Part shown: positions 1-10,639 of the stretch, piece after piece
Position numbering within the stretch: position 1 is the first letter of the stretch
Layout: the number at the start of each line of letters is the position of its first letter
NCBI GenBank assembly: GCA_029959085.1
Contig: JARWIR010000043.1
Coordinates: 3,968,001 to 4,032,000 of the forward strand
Direction: 5' to 3'
Source of the DNA: Nemophila menziesii
Lineage: Eukaryota; Streptophyta; Magnoliopsida; Boraginales; Hydrophyllaceae
DNA length: 64,000 nucleotides
Position numbers and translations under genes: made by a program
The notes under the pieces: model-generated
Told to the model about the DNA's origin: nothing
What the model saw: only the letters and a program-made list of their open reading frames with translations
Database searches by the model: none

Positions 1-111
1 AAGGGTATTTTAGTATATAGTCATCCTTGAGGTCTCTTTAAAGAAATAAGATTTCCACTAGTTCGCATAGGACAAAAATCTAGTCTCCAAGATCCTATAT
101 GTCATTCACCC
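1..111 (-). mobile_element. End of a non-autonomous MULE, cut by window start
   Basis: The bases ending at 111 match, on the complementary strand, the terminal inverted repeat of the two better-preserved copies at 16925-18522 and 21341-22687. The shared core is GGGTGAATGA followed a few bases later by AGG(G/A)TCTTGGAGAC. The inner part (AAGGGTA... GAGGTCTCT) also matches the subterminal part of the 16925-18522 copy. Only this end is in the window, so length and target duplication cannot be judged. Orientation is the same as the 16925-18522 copy. Confidence 0.7.
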
Positions 112-450
112 ATTTTTTTCAAGTAGATATTTATATAACTTAAAATTCAAGTTTAACCTAAGTATAACTACTAACTAGGCCGGTGAAAAGTTGAGTCCAA
201 CCGAATACTATATGTGTAAGTTTGTTTGCTCAATTTTTCGAGTTGGGCCGAACTCAAAATATAACGAGTCGAGTAATAAATGTTCAAACTTGTTTATTTC
301 AACTTCTCGAACGAGGTTTTGTCGAGTCAGACTTGATCTATTCACGAACAATTTGTTTCTTTTATTTTTGAAACAATTTTTTTATAAAGAATTGGTATTG
401 GATAAAGTTTGAAGTGTGAAATATAAAGTGTCACATTAATTAAAAAAATT

Positions 451-2003
451 AAAGATTATATATAGGGTCTTGGAGACTAACTCTCTTCTCTATAGAGTAG
501 TTTCTAAAATGCCATTCTTCTTAGGGACCTCAATTTTGACAATAGTCTTTCCTACCCTTACTATCACTAAAAGACAAAAAAGTGTGATGTCACTGTTTCT
601 CTCTCCTCTACCTACCACTACCCACCTACCTCCAACCTCCGACCATCTACCACCGACCACCAGTCACCGACCACCAATCACCGGTCACCGGAAAAAAATA
701 TAGAGTACTCCGAGAAATTTGGTGAGTACTCCGACAATTTTTCTGAGTACTCAGGCCACCAGTCACCGGGAAAAACATAGAGTATCGGAAAAAACTGAGA
801 GTACTCTCTAAATTTGCTGAGTACTCCGACAATTTGTTGAGTACTCCGAGAATTAAAAGAATACTCTATAAAAATAGTTGGAGTACTCTATGAAATAGAG
901 AGAGAACTCTATAAAATATTAAGAGTACTCTTTAAAATTAAATAAATACTCTATATAAAATCATGTGTATCTCTTTTTAATAACATTTCTATTAATAAAC
1001 CATTTACAATAGATAAATTTAAAAAAAAAAACTAAACTAATTACAAGGTTTGACCAGATCTGGAAAAAAAAAACTAAACGCGTATCACATTACGCGAGTA
1101 AAAAAATAAAAAAAAATAAAAAAAGAGATGACCGCTGCTGCTCCGGCGAAGCCACCACCATAACAACTTCTTCACCACACCTTCTTCAACGACGTGAAAC
1201 TTGCTGCTCCGGCGAAGCCACCACCATACACCTTCTTCATCACACCTTCACACCACCGAGAACACCACAAAACACCACCCGTTTGCAGCCTTTTTCGATT
1301 TGCAACAGCACCTCCGTGACTCGAACAGCCATGGAAGAACAACCAACACTGAACATGAAGGGAAATCATAAAATTAAGGAGAACATGAAGATCTTCAGGC
1401 GCGCTGGAGAAGCTTCAAGGTAGCTGAGGTGCTGGTTCGCGAAAACGAGCTTCAGGCGCGCTGGAGAAGCTTCAAGGAAGCTTCAAGCTCCGGTTCACCC
1501 CAGATCTGTTCGAAGCTGGCCTGGACACTCCGATTTGCAAGTCGTCGAACGGAAACGGCTGTGAGAAGCTTCAGAAAAAATGGAAGGTAGTTGAGGTGGT
1601 GGTTCGCCGGAGATCTCGAACCCGATGGCCCCTCTTCATTCCAGATCTGTTCGCGCAGCAGTTTCTTCTCCCCAGATCTGCAACGCTGCTCCGATCTCGG
1701 CAATTGGAGGTGTATTGGTGGTGGTGGTGTTTTGGTGGTGGTGGTGGTGTTTTGGTGGTGGTGGTGGTGGTTTTGGAGCTTCCATCGATTTAGTGAGCTA
1801 ATAGGAGAGAGAATTCTGGAATAGTGAAATGTATTATTTAGTATATATAGGGAGAGAAAAAACAAAAGAGGGGTAGTCTAGTAATTGGGGCTTTGGGGTT
1901 CATGTGTTAAAAATTTGCTGAGGTCTTTAGTAAGAAGAGGCTTTAGGCCGGGTACCCATCTTGAAGAGGGGGGTGTGGTCAAGACCCTAGGTGTAATTAT
2001 CTC
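451..2003 (+). mobile_element. Non-autonomous Mutator-like element, copy 1
   Basis: The left end has AGATTATATATAGGGTCTTG and the right end, read on the other strand, GAGATAATTACACCTAGGGT followed by CTTGA. Both match the ends of the copies at 16925 and 21341, and the GAGATAATT start recalls maize Mu ends. Inside, left to right, are a block ending in GATGTCACTG, a CCACC/ACCGACC-rich stretch, an array of GAGTACTC palindromes (about 700-960), a GGTTTGACCAGATCTGG motif shared with the other copies, and a GC-richer interior (1120-1800) with a repeated CTTCAGGCGCGCTGGAGAAG motif. No transposase is seen. The flanking 9-mers match poorly, so this copy looks old. Reading frames inside are low-complexity (His, Val and Trp runs) and are not called as genes. 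Confidence 0.75.
700..960. repeat. GAGTACTC palindrome array in MULE copy 1
   Basis: The 8-bp palindrome GAGTACTC, or a one-base variant, recurs about every 20-30 bp, separated by AT-rich spacers such as CGACAATTT. The same array type is found in the other two long MULE copies in this window. Confidence 0.75.
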
Positions 2004-2241
2004 TAAACAATGTCATGGTTAATATTTAAGTTTTAATATTATATTTATATATAAAATAAACTACTTATAGTGCAAATCACATATATAAACGAACAATCAA
2101 CGAACTAGTTCGAACGACCTCGTTTTATAATCGATTTCAAATCAGAGTTTAGGCTTGGGGTTTGAACTTTTTATTAACGAACAAGTTTGAGTAAACTTTT
2201 TTCGAGTTTCTCGCGAATAAATTGGTACATTTATAAGCCTA

Positions 2242-3049
2242 GTACTAATTATTACAAGTGTAACCAAGAAAAATACATTTATTATAAAGTTATATATAAG
2301 ATTTGTCCAATGTCGTATCTCTCGTAGAGTTGGATAAGTTCGTCGAATGAGATTGGACGTTGGAACTTCATTATAAAATATTGATTTTTCTATTTGGATT
2401 CTAGTTAAGTTATTTTCCATCTTTAAAAGAACGAGAGATATGCCGAAATATAAGACTGGAATTTGTTTCAACAAACCTTTGTATTTTTAACAGGATCGGT
2501 CTTATAGCCTACTTAGAAGGATCATAAGTACCTTAGATAATCTCAAGGTTATGTGAATAAATAATATAATTCATGTTATAATTTGTTGTGGTTGCAGCTG
2601 AAGTCTGAGAATCCGCATTTACTTCATCTTTTAAAATCGATTTTCAGTGTACCCACTTGCGTCATAACAATATCTAAAGCGGAATTAGTTTCAATAATTT
2701 GAATACTTGAAGGATCTTAGTTATTAGTAAAAGAATCATCACAAAAAAATTCATGATCACCTTGATCTTCCTTAAAATTTTGAAAAATAGAACTAGGTGA
2801 TCAGTATCAACTATACTATCTTGGGTTTGATACCAACAATCTATGAATAAATTTTCATAAGGGAATTCACTTTAATCCTACTTTTGTTACGTTGGATTTA
2901 ATTTATTTCATGAATACCTTACATTTTAATTTTCTAAATTTTCCAATGAAAGGATAATGAAAATTTCATAATAACCTCTTATTACATCCAACTATAGAAT
3001 TATCAATCCTATAAGAGGTATTACCATTACTGAGAGGGGTGGAAATACT
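2242..3049. other. No gene seen; 5' flank of LINE A
   Basis: AT-rich sequence without a recognisable gene or terminal repeat. The last few dozen bases continue the open frame of the downstream LINE ORF1 without an ATG, so the right edge may be decayed LINE sequence. Confidence 0.5.
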
Positions 3050-3778
3050 TTGAGCAACTACAACTACGCAAAGAAATCAAGTACAAGCAAATCAATCACA
3101 CACAAAGAAGTTGAAGGAGAAAAAGAACGTGAAGATGAAGAATGGGATGGATGGAATAAACAGATGCATGACTTGCATAATGAATTACATGAGTCAACTA
3201 TAAAGATTGAAGCTTTCAAGATAGCACATGGGATTACTAAGAATGGTGAGACAATCAATGAAGATAATATAACAGCAGACCTACTAGCTTTTGAGGAAGA
3301 AAAGAAGAAAATAAAGGGTAAACAAAAGGCAAACAGTAGTGGAGTGGAAGAATCAAACCAAGAGAACTCATCAACTCTTCAACACAAAATAAAAAAAATT
3401 GTTAACTCCAAAATCACAGGTGGTTTTAAGAAACTTAGAGTAGTTGATGCCATAAAGAATTTTGTGAACAATAACAAGTTTAGTATACTAGAAAATGAGA
3501 AGAAGAGTGGGAGTAATGAATTTAGTTTGAAAGGAGATGGTACGAATATGGAAGACTTATCAAAGATGATCGATGACTTTAATTCACAGTATGAACCTGA
3601 GGAAGAAAAAGAAGGGAGTTTTGAGAATAGCGAGAATTATTTCGAGAAGGATTATGAAAGAGGTGGTGATGATCAAGATATGAACTTTAGATATGCTGAT
3701 ACTGAGGATGAAGGGATGGACCAAGAAGAAGGAGGAAATGGAAGCGGCTACTCCAAGAAAGCCGCGAATTTTAAATGA
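3050..3778 (+). CDS. LINE A ORF1-like protein, 5' incomplete
   Basis: An open frame of about 242 codons precedes the endonuclease. It is very rich in Lys, Glu, Asp and Asn, with acidic runs near its C-terminus, and shows no CCHC zinc knuckle or clear DUF4283 domain. No ATG opens it: the listed first codon is TTG and the frame stays open upstream, so the true N-terminus is probably lost or diverged. Its stop TGA (3776-3778) overlaps the ATG of the endonuclease frame (3775-3777) as ATGA, an arrangement that would permit reinitiation on ORF2. Assignment as ORF1 rests on position; the sequence alone would be an unknown charged protein. Confidence 0.6.
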   Translation: MSNYNYAKKSSTSKSITHKEVEGEKEREDEEWDGWNKQMHDLHNELHESTIKIEAFKIAHGITKNGETINEDNITADLLAFEEEKKKIKGKQKANSSGVEESNQENSSTLQHKIKKIVNSKITGGFKKLRVVDAIKNFVNNNKFSILENEKKSGSNEFSLKGDGTNMEDLSKMIDDFNSQYEPEEEKEGSFENSENYFEKDYERGGDDQDMNFRYADTEDEGMDQEEGGNGSGYSKKAANFK

Positions 3779-4470
3779 CGACGCTTTTTTGGAATGTTCA
3801 AGGTATTCGAGCGCCCTTAACATTATCAAGGATTAGCTCGATGATGGCTCAATTTCGTCCTTGGGTGGTTGCATTTTGTGAGACAATGTTGAGAGAGGTT
3901 GGCTCTCAAGATATTATCAGGCGTTTTGGTTTTAATAACTCATTTTTTATGGACCCCACCGGATCCTCTTTTCATTTTGGGGGGTTTCTTCTTTTGTGGC
4001 ACTCTCATGTGCGGTTAAGTTTTATTAGTAGTTGTAATTTCTTTATTATCGTTTTGATTAATGAACCTTCCTTTTCGTACTATATGATTTTTTTTACATG
4101 CGCCTAATGACTTTAATCAGAGAATTGAGATATGGGATGAGATCTCCAACTGGAGTAAATAAATTACAGAACCTTCCATGATTTTAGGAGACTTTAACGA
4201 AATACTCAACAATAGTGAAAAACAGAGCAAAAAATAAGCAAACTTACATCATATTAATGAATTTTTAAACTTTACATTTAATAACTCTCTTGTTGAAATT
4301 AAATCTGATGGATGTTTTTTCACTTGGTCTAACAGAAAAGAAGGAGATAAACATGTCAAGACAAGGATTGATCCTGGGTTGGCAACGTATGAATGGATTG
4401 AACAAATTTTTATTCCTCCGGCGATTGGGTCAGATCACTCCCCCTTGCTCCTTCATTTTAATATTAACAT
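3775..4470 (+). pseudogene. LINE A ORF2, endonuclease region
   Basis: The frame starts MTTLFWNVQGIRAP, the typical N-terminus of the LINE exonuclease-endonuclease-phosphatase domain that nicks target DNA. A catalytic-glutamate-like motif follows (VAFCETM). After a frame change near 4100 come LGDFNE, FTWSN, a TRIDPGLA-like segment and SDHSPLLL, all conserved blocks of the family. An in-frame stop (TAA after WSK, about 4159) and at least one further frame change disable it. Confidence 0.85.
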
Positions 4471-4689
4471 GAAAATTGGTAGAAATCATTTCAAATTCGA
4501 AACTAGATGGTTAGAAAATAATGATTGTAGAAATATAGTTAATACTAGTTGGATAATTCCTAGTAGTAACATACTGGTGACAACTTTATAAGAAGAAGAG
4601 AACATACTAAAAAAGAACTGGCTAAATGGAGTGTTAAAACTTTAAAAAATAATCAAAAAACTATTAAAAATCTCCAGGAGAAACTTACT

Positions 4690-6230
4690 ATGCTTGATAA
4701 TAGTGCCCCAAATTGCGAATACATTAAAATAGAAAAGGATATCAAGGAACAAATAAAAACTGAATATAATAGGGAGGAGATATACTGGAGTGATATAGCT
4801 AGACAAAATTGGTTGATCTATGGTGATAAAAATACTAAATTCTTTAATTTAGCAACCATACAAAGAAGGAAACTAAACCGAATTACAAGAATTATAGATA
4901 GAGAAGGAATTTCGAAAGAGGATTCCGAGAAGGTAAAAGAGTGTTTCCAATATTTTTACAAGAATTTATTTAAGGAAACAGATGTAATAGAGGAAAATAT
5001 GAAAAAGGTAATTGAACATATAAAACCACGTGTCACGGATGATATGGATAAAAAATTAATAAATACACCATCTATGGAAGGGGTAGAGAGCGCCGTTAGA
5101 GAGTTATCGGCGTCTAAGGCACTAGGTCCGGATGGCCTTAATGGTAAGTTCTATAAAAAAAAATTGGGATATTATTAAAAATGATGTTTTCAAAATTAAA
5201 CCTGGTTTTTTTTATAATAATTGTTCGGTTGAACTGATTAATGACACACTTATCACACTTATCCCCAAAAAAAGATATTCAAGAAAACTTAGGTGACTAT
5301 ATACCTATATCGTGTGTTAATTTTATTTATAAAATTATTACAAAAATCCTTTCTAATAGACTCAGAGTATTTATGAATACGATTGTTTCCCCGACACAAG
5401 TTGCTTTTATTAAAGGGAGAGTAAACCAGGATAATATTATTGCGCCAGAAAATCTCTTTCTTCATGACTCGAAAAAGGAAAAACAAAAAACATATGGCTG
5501 CTATTAAAATAGACATGGCAAAGGCATACGATCAGGTAAGATGGAATTTTTTATTTCAAGTTTTGGAAAAATCAGGGTTTTGTAATACCTGGATAAAGTG
5601 GATAAGAAACTGTGTTACAACAGTTTCCTTTAATATCAACTTAATGGAGAAATATTAGAAAACTTCAAACCATGTAGGGGTCTCCGACGAGGAGACCCGC
5701 TCTCACCCTTTTTATTCTCTATTTTGACTGAATCTCTTATTAGCATTGTTGATCATTATATTGACAATGGTTTGATCAACGTGATTCAAATTAACAGAAA
5801 CTACTCAACTATCTTCTATTTACTTTTTGCAGATGACTCGTTATTCTTCATTAATCTTGAAGGAAAGGATCTTATCTCCTTTAAAGAGTGTTTGAACTTA
5901 TATTGTCTTGGTTCAGGACAAAGTATAAATTTTCATAAGTCAGCAATTTTTTTAGTAAAAAAACCCCTCAGGATGTCAAAAACATTGTCACCACAACCAT
6001 GAATATTCAAGAAACTACTAATTTAGGCTATTATTTGGGTATTTCGTTATGTCATAAAAGATCTAAAGCTGAATCACTAGAGTGGATATCAGAAAAACTT
6101 TTCAAAAATACAGAAGGATGGAAAGCGAAACTTCTATCTGAAGTAGGCAAAGAGGTATTAATCAAAGCAATATTGCAGGCCATTCCGAAATACTATATGT
6201 CTATCTTTATTTCCTATTTCCTTTTGTAAT
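4690..6230 (+). pseudogene. LINE A ORF2, reverse transcriptase region
   Basis: RT blocks appear in order in several frames: KALGPDGLNGKFYK, FIKGRVNQDN, IKIDMAKAYDQVRW with a catalytic Asp, RRGDPLSPFLFSI, then FADDSLFF with the two catalytic Asp (5826-5837), YYLGI, and the thumb motif KEVLIKAILQAIPKYYMS. Frame changes near 5170, 5510, 5660 and 6000 break the protein. A neighbouring block (4500-4690) links to the endonuclease in other frames. Catalytic residues are intact even though the frame is not, which suggests fairly recent decay by indels. Confidence 0.9.
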
Positions 6231-6289
6231 AAACTTATTTCGGCTATATCTAACTTCTGGTGGAATTCAGGTGAGAAAAAATAGAATAC

Positions 6290-7110
6290 ATTGGGTAGCA
6301 TGGGAAAAAATAGCAGTCAGCAAACTTCTAGGAGGATTGGGGTTTAAAGAGTTCAAAAAAATGAATACGGTATCACTGGCAGCACAGGTTTGGAGGCTTA
6401 TGAATAACCCAGGGAATCTGGCATTATGAATTGTAAACTTCGCCAAAGAAGGACTTGGAGTTGGGCAAGCCTTTTAAAAGGAAGAGATTTTATAAAGAAG
6501 CATGGGAGACATATCATTGGGAGTGGAGAGATACTAACATTTGGATTGATAGATGGGTTGAAACAGAATGGAAAATTGAAAAACCTAATGTTGCTACTAT
6601 ATCCAATGTTAGTGAATTATTGATACAAGGATCTACAGAATGGAATACAGAATTATTGGACAACATCTTCCCGGAACCGATCATTTCGTTGATAAAAAGA
6701 ATCAAAGTTACTGATAGAACAATTAAAGATAAATATGTTTGGCCCTTTTCTAAGGATGGGTCATTTGATACAAAGACAGGTTATAAAGTCATCACGGAAT
6801 ATCAACTTATTAACAAACCGACAACTACGTCTACATCTTCAACGCATGAGTCGCTAATTTGGAAAATAATTTGGAAATCCAACATACCCAAGAAAATCAA
6901 GCTATTTATGTGGAGAATTATAAACAACGCAATCCCTACAAGAAATAATCTTTATAAAAGAAAGTATGCAGATTCAACAAATTGCACATGGTGTAACCTT
7001 TCTAATGAAAATGTTGAACATCTCCTCCTTCAGTGTAGTTTGTGTAAAGATATATGGGCTGGTTCTCCTCTCCAAATTAAGATTCAAGACAACCTTGAAT
7101 AAAGTATGGA
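6290..7110 (+). pseudogene. LINE A ORF2, zinc-finger (zf-RVT) region
   Basis: An open stretch carries WPFSKDGSFDTKTGYKVI, then WKSNIPKKIKLFMWRIINNA and a CX2C-X7-HX4C-type finger (CTWCNLSNENVEHLLLQC). This is the domain between RT and RNase H in plant LINEs. It begins after a block similar to RVT-C sequence near 6290-6420 (RIHWVAWEKI, GGLGFKEFKKMN). Confidence 0.85.
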
Positions 7111-7379
7111 AAAGTGGTTTCCAAAAATCAATAAAAGCTATGAAAAAAGAGGATGGGAAGAAAACACAGTCAAAGATTTTATTATGATTAACTTATGGAA
7201 CATATGGAAAGGGAAAATGAAAGCGGTGCACGAAGGTACTAATATTTGTGGTGTTGGTAATAATTGAGCTACTAATAAACTTATGCAAGAAATTCATGGG
7301 ATCGATTGGGAAAACATAAATAAAAATAAAGGTCTTGGGAATCAATACAATGGCAACAGTAAAGATCCATCTCGTAGTG

Positions 7380-7830
7380 AAGATCGAGAAATTTCGTTTT
7401 ATGCGGTGCTTCGTTTTCTAACAAATGGGAACCAACGGGGCTGGCAGTTATAGGTGTACACAACACACCAACACTTATTTTAGGAACACCTATGATTTGG
7501 AGTGAAACTCGATAAGTGGAGGAGAAACATATGCAGTACTCAAAGCCACTGAAATGTGTACCAAGATCCCAGGGAAGGAGAAAGTCATTTACTTAGATAA
7601 CCTTGAGGTTATTCAAGATATTCAGCAGGTTTCAGCATCTCGTTGGAATATCCAACCTATTCTTTGAAAAATTATCCACAAAGCTGGTGAGATTGGGCAA
7701 ATTTCTTTTCGTCACATTAAAAGAAAGCTCAACAGTCAAGCGGATAGTGCTGCAAAGGAAGCTAGGCACAGAGCAACTGAAAACATCGAGTGACTTTAAG
7801 TCATTTCGATCTTGCTGCTAGATTTAATAA
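7380..7830 (+). pseudogene. LINE A RNase H domain remnant
   Basis: RCDGSFSNKWEPTGLAVIG holds the first catalytic Asp region. After a stop and frame change come GETYAVLKATEMC (Glu block), a YLDNLEVI block (third catalytic position) and HIKRKLNSQADSAAKEA with the final Asp. This is the plant LINE type of RNase H fold. It is split into at least two frames and is not functional as it stands. Confidence 0.8.
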
Positions 7831-8855
7831 ATTAGGGACCAGTTGATTTTTTTTGTTTTGGTTTTCTTCTGTTTTGGTGCTTTGGAACCTTCCCTTGTCC
7901 AAAAAAAATCATGCTCATACGTTATGCTATATTAACAATGACGTCCTTCTACGTGTTAATCTGTGTAAACGATTATGCCCAACATCTTGCACTATCTTGG
8001 CAATTAAAAGAAGATGCTCGACAAACTCCATTACTTGATCACACCAACTAAGGGACTTAATCTTCACACATTTCCTTTTTATTAATTCACCATGGTAGGA
8101 ATAATATACTCAGTATTTGCGGTAGTCTGGTGGCCCTGTCATGTTCAATGACAAAAAGTTGATCCGTGTATTAAAAGTTGCTCAGTGAGTTATTTGTTCA
8201 GTGTAGATGACGGCGGTAAACCAGTGATGAGTGTCTTTATGTGTGTTTTTAAAATTTGAAAGTGAATAGTGCTTGGTATATATTATAAATTTTTGTCCTT
8301 ATTTAAATATTTGAGGATATTTTTGCTTTTTTACATTACAAGAGACCTTTAAGAATGACACCCTAAAATGAAGTGCTGACAGGAATCGAACCCAGGTTAA
8401 AAAAAACTGTGTAAGAAGACACTAAAGCAAAAAATGAATTTCGTTGACAAGAATCGAACTCAGGTTCAAAAAAATATCTGGTGCCACTCTGGAAACATTC
8501 TTCGCCATCATCAACGGGCTTGGCGAAAGACCCACCAAGCCGCTCTCCTGCACAATAAAACCGCCGCCACTCGGCGACCACTTTCCACTATCATCAACCA
8601 GCTTGGCGAAGAACCCAAATTGACGCCACTCGAGTACCATTCTCTAACATCATCAACCCGGCTTGGCTAGGCCATCAACAATCTAAGAACCCAAATTAAG
8701 GTTAAAAAAATTAATTTTTACCATTAAAACTTTAAAAAATTGATTTAATTTTAACATAATCTCATCACATTTACAATTTTTTAGAATGGGCCATTATTAT
8801 GATCCGTTGGAAGCCTTTTACCGTATGAGAAGTTACGCGCTGAGAATAGCGCTTA
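7831..8855. other. Unassigned; duplicated tRNA B-box-like blocks
   Basis: No gene is recognised. At 8376-8397 and 8442-8466 two similar blocks (GACAGGAATCGAACCCAGG and GACAAGAATCGAACTCAGG) are complements of a tRNA-type B-box context. The strand-reversed neighbourhood (CTTTAGTGTCTTC near the second block) resembles the tail of the Helitron-like elements at 37.9-41.0 kb, where GGGTTCGAGTCCTGTCAACG stands next to the terminal hairpin. I read this as an inverted Helitron-tail relic. Downstream, 8500-8680 repeats a short GC-rich GGCTTGGCGAA motif. Confidence 0.45.
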
Positions 8856-9700
8856 TCATTGATACCATTATCTAATATTTATTTACTTAATAAAAAAAAA
8901 TTGAAACAAAAAACCTTAAATCACTCCCTTATTTCTCTCATTATTTTTTGATTTTTTTCATAAATCTCTTAAAGTTTTCACTTTTTTTCATTTTCTCATT
9001 TGTTATATCTATATAAAAACCACATTGATCTTTTAAAAGATTTTTTTTTTAAATTGGGAATATGGGAGTAGTGTATTACCCTACACGATATTTCGAAAAG
9101 CTAATGAAGGAAAATAATATTGAAATATATGGTGGAGATAAAAATAATAATAATATCTTGAAACACTTAAGAACAATTGGGCAAATTCGATTTGGACCTT
9201 TACAACAAAATTACAACAAATTGATATATTATATTTCAGAATTTTTTTTTAGGTCCAGATGTACCCACATAAGTGGTGGCCATGATTAAATCTGGCTAAA
9301 CATAAGTGGTGGCCAGGATTAAATCTGGTTAAACATAAGTGGTGGCCAGGATTTAATCTGGCTAAACATAAGTGGTGGCTAGGATTGATTCTGACCACAC
9401 TTATCATTAATACCATTAACTAATCTTTATTTACTTAATAAAAAAAATTATATTTTGAAACAAAAAACCTTAAACCACTCCCTTATTTCTCTCATTATTT
9501 TTTTATTTTTTCATAGATCTCTTAAAATTTTCACTTCTTTTTTTTATTTTCTCATTTGTTATATCTATATAAAAACCACATTGATCTTTTAAAATAATTT
9601 TTTTTTAAATTGGGAATACGGGAGCAGTGTATAAACCCTGCACGATTTTTCGAAAAGCTAATGAAGGAAAATAATATTGAAATATATGGTGGAGTATTAA
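8856..9700. repeat. Two tandem Helitron-type repeat modules
   Basis: A module beginning TTGATACCATTA and running through CTTATTTCTCTCATTAT, ATCTATATAAAAACCACATT, CGAAAAGCTAATGAAGG and ATTGAAATATATGGTGGAG occurs from 8856 and again from 9402. The same module recurs at 36.5, 38.0, 38.6 and 40.4 kb. Between the two copies stands a TATATTATATTTCAGAATTT segment similar to the 5' ends of the Helitron-like elements further on. No coding sequence is seen. Confidence 0.7.
9268..9399. repeat. 33-bp tandem repeat, four units
   Basis: Units begin CATAAGTGGTGGCC and have an exact 33-bp period for the first units (starts at 9268 and 9301). Units differ by a few substitutions. Single or paired units of the same sequence occur at 37.95, 38.56, 40.4 and 40.85 kb inside the Helitron-like elements. 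Confidence 0.85.
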
Positions 9701-10625
9701 GGTTAAGTTTTAACTTCAAGGTTAAGGTTATGGCTAAGGTTTAGGTTAAACTTAAGATGAAGGTGAATGTAAAGGTTAAGGCTTGAGATTCAAGGGTTAA
9801 GGTTTAAGGTTTAAGGGTTAAGGTTAAAGTGAAGATGAAGATAAGGTTGTAAGGTTTAAGGTTCAAGGTCAAGGTAAGGTTTAAGGTTTAAGGTTAAAGG
9901 TTAAGGATTAAGATTAAAGTTAAGGTTAAGGTGATGATGAAGATTAGGGTTTAAGTTTTAAGATGTAAGATTTAAGGTTTAAGTTTAAGGTTAAGTTTAA
10001 TGTTAAGTTTATGATTAAGGTTAATATTAAGGATAAGGTTAAGGTTAAGATTAAGGTTTAGATTAAGGTTAAGTTTAAGGTCAAGATTAGTTTAAGGCGA
10101 AGCCTAAGGATAAGGTTAAGAATAAGGTTAATATCTAAGGGGTTAAGGTTATGGATAATAGTTTGATGGTTAAGGTTAAGGTATAGTTTAAGTTTAAGGT
10201 TAAGATTAAGGTTAAGGTTAAGGTCAAGGTTAAGGTCAAGGTTAAGGTCAAGGTTAAGGTTAAGGTTAAGGTTAAAGTTAAGGTTAAGGTTAAGGTTAAG
10301 GTTAAGGTTAAGGTTAAGGTTAAGGTTAAGGTTAAGTTCAAGGTCAAGGTTAAGGTCAAGGTTAAGTTTAAGGTCAAGGTTAAGGTCAAGGTTAAGGTTA
10401 AAGTTAAGGTAAAGGTAAAGGTAAAGGTAAAGTTAAAAATAAAGTTAAAGGTTAATATTAAGTTTAAGGTTAAGGTTAATGTTAAGGTTAAGTTTAAGGT
10501 TAAGGTTAAGGTTTGGGTTTAGGTTAAGATTAAGGTTAAGGTTTGGGATTTGGTTTGGGTTTGGGTTAAGGTTAAGGGTAAAGTTAAGGTTTGGGATTTG
10601 GTTTGGGTTTGGGTTTGGGTTTAGG
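9697..10625 (+). repeat. (TTAAGG)n hexamer array
   Basis: About 0.9 kb is built from TTAAGG and one-base variants (TTTAAGG, TCAAGG, TTTGGG). The purest block is about 10200-10400. It starts directly after the GGTGGAG end of the upstream module and stops at the organelle-derived insert. The unit is a 6-mer, not the plant telomere 7-mer TTTAGGG. Long open frames here encode only Thr-Leu or Asn-Leu repeats and are not genes. Confidence 0.9.
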
Positions 10626-10639
10626 TTATAGAATTCTAG

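Larger units (their letters stand above)
176..2241. mobile_element. Possible hAT-like element interrupted by a MULE
   Basis: TAGGC at 176-180 is mirrored by GCCTA at 2237-2241. The flanking 8-mers (CTACTAAC and GTACTAAT) agree at 6 of 8 positions, as expected for an old hAT-type 8-bp target duplication. Both arms (176-448 and 2004-2241) contain similar sequence rich in GAACAA/GAGTTTGA/CGAACGA motifs in opposite orientation. The MULE at 451-2003 would have inserted inside it. The terminal repeats are short and diverged, so the call is tentative. No coding capacity is seen. Confidence 0.4.
3050..7830 (+). mobile_element. LINE A: L1-type non-LTR retrotransposon, broken
   Basis: The order is ORF1, apurinic-like endonuclease, reverse transcriptase, zinc-finger domain and RNase H. 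This is the layout of plant L1-clade LINEs that have an RNase H domain. Element length from ORF1 to the end of RNase H is about 4.8 kb. ORF2 is broken by several frame changes and stop codons, so the copy cannot be autonomous. The RT catalytic motif FADD is still intact (5826-5837). I could not fix a poly(A) tail or target duplication; an A-run near 7901-7908 is a candidate 3' end. It lies between the MULE at 451-2003 and the Helitron-like modules from 8.86 kb. Confidence 0.9.

Noticed and set aside
1452..1865. 137-codon frame with His and Thr runs on - in MULE copy 1
   Set aside because: Low-complexity reading of GGT/GTG runs inside the element, overlapping frames on both strands, no family similarity seen.
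9697..10625. Interstitial telomere array
   Set aside because: The unit is TTAAGG, not TTTAGGG; only a few variant units approach the plant telomere repeat.
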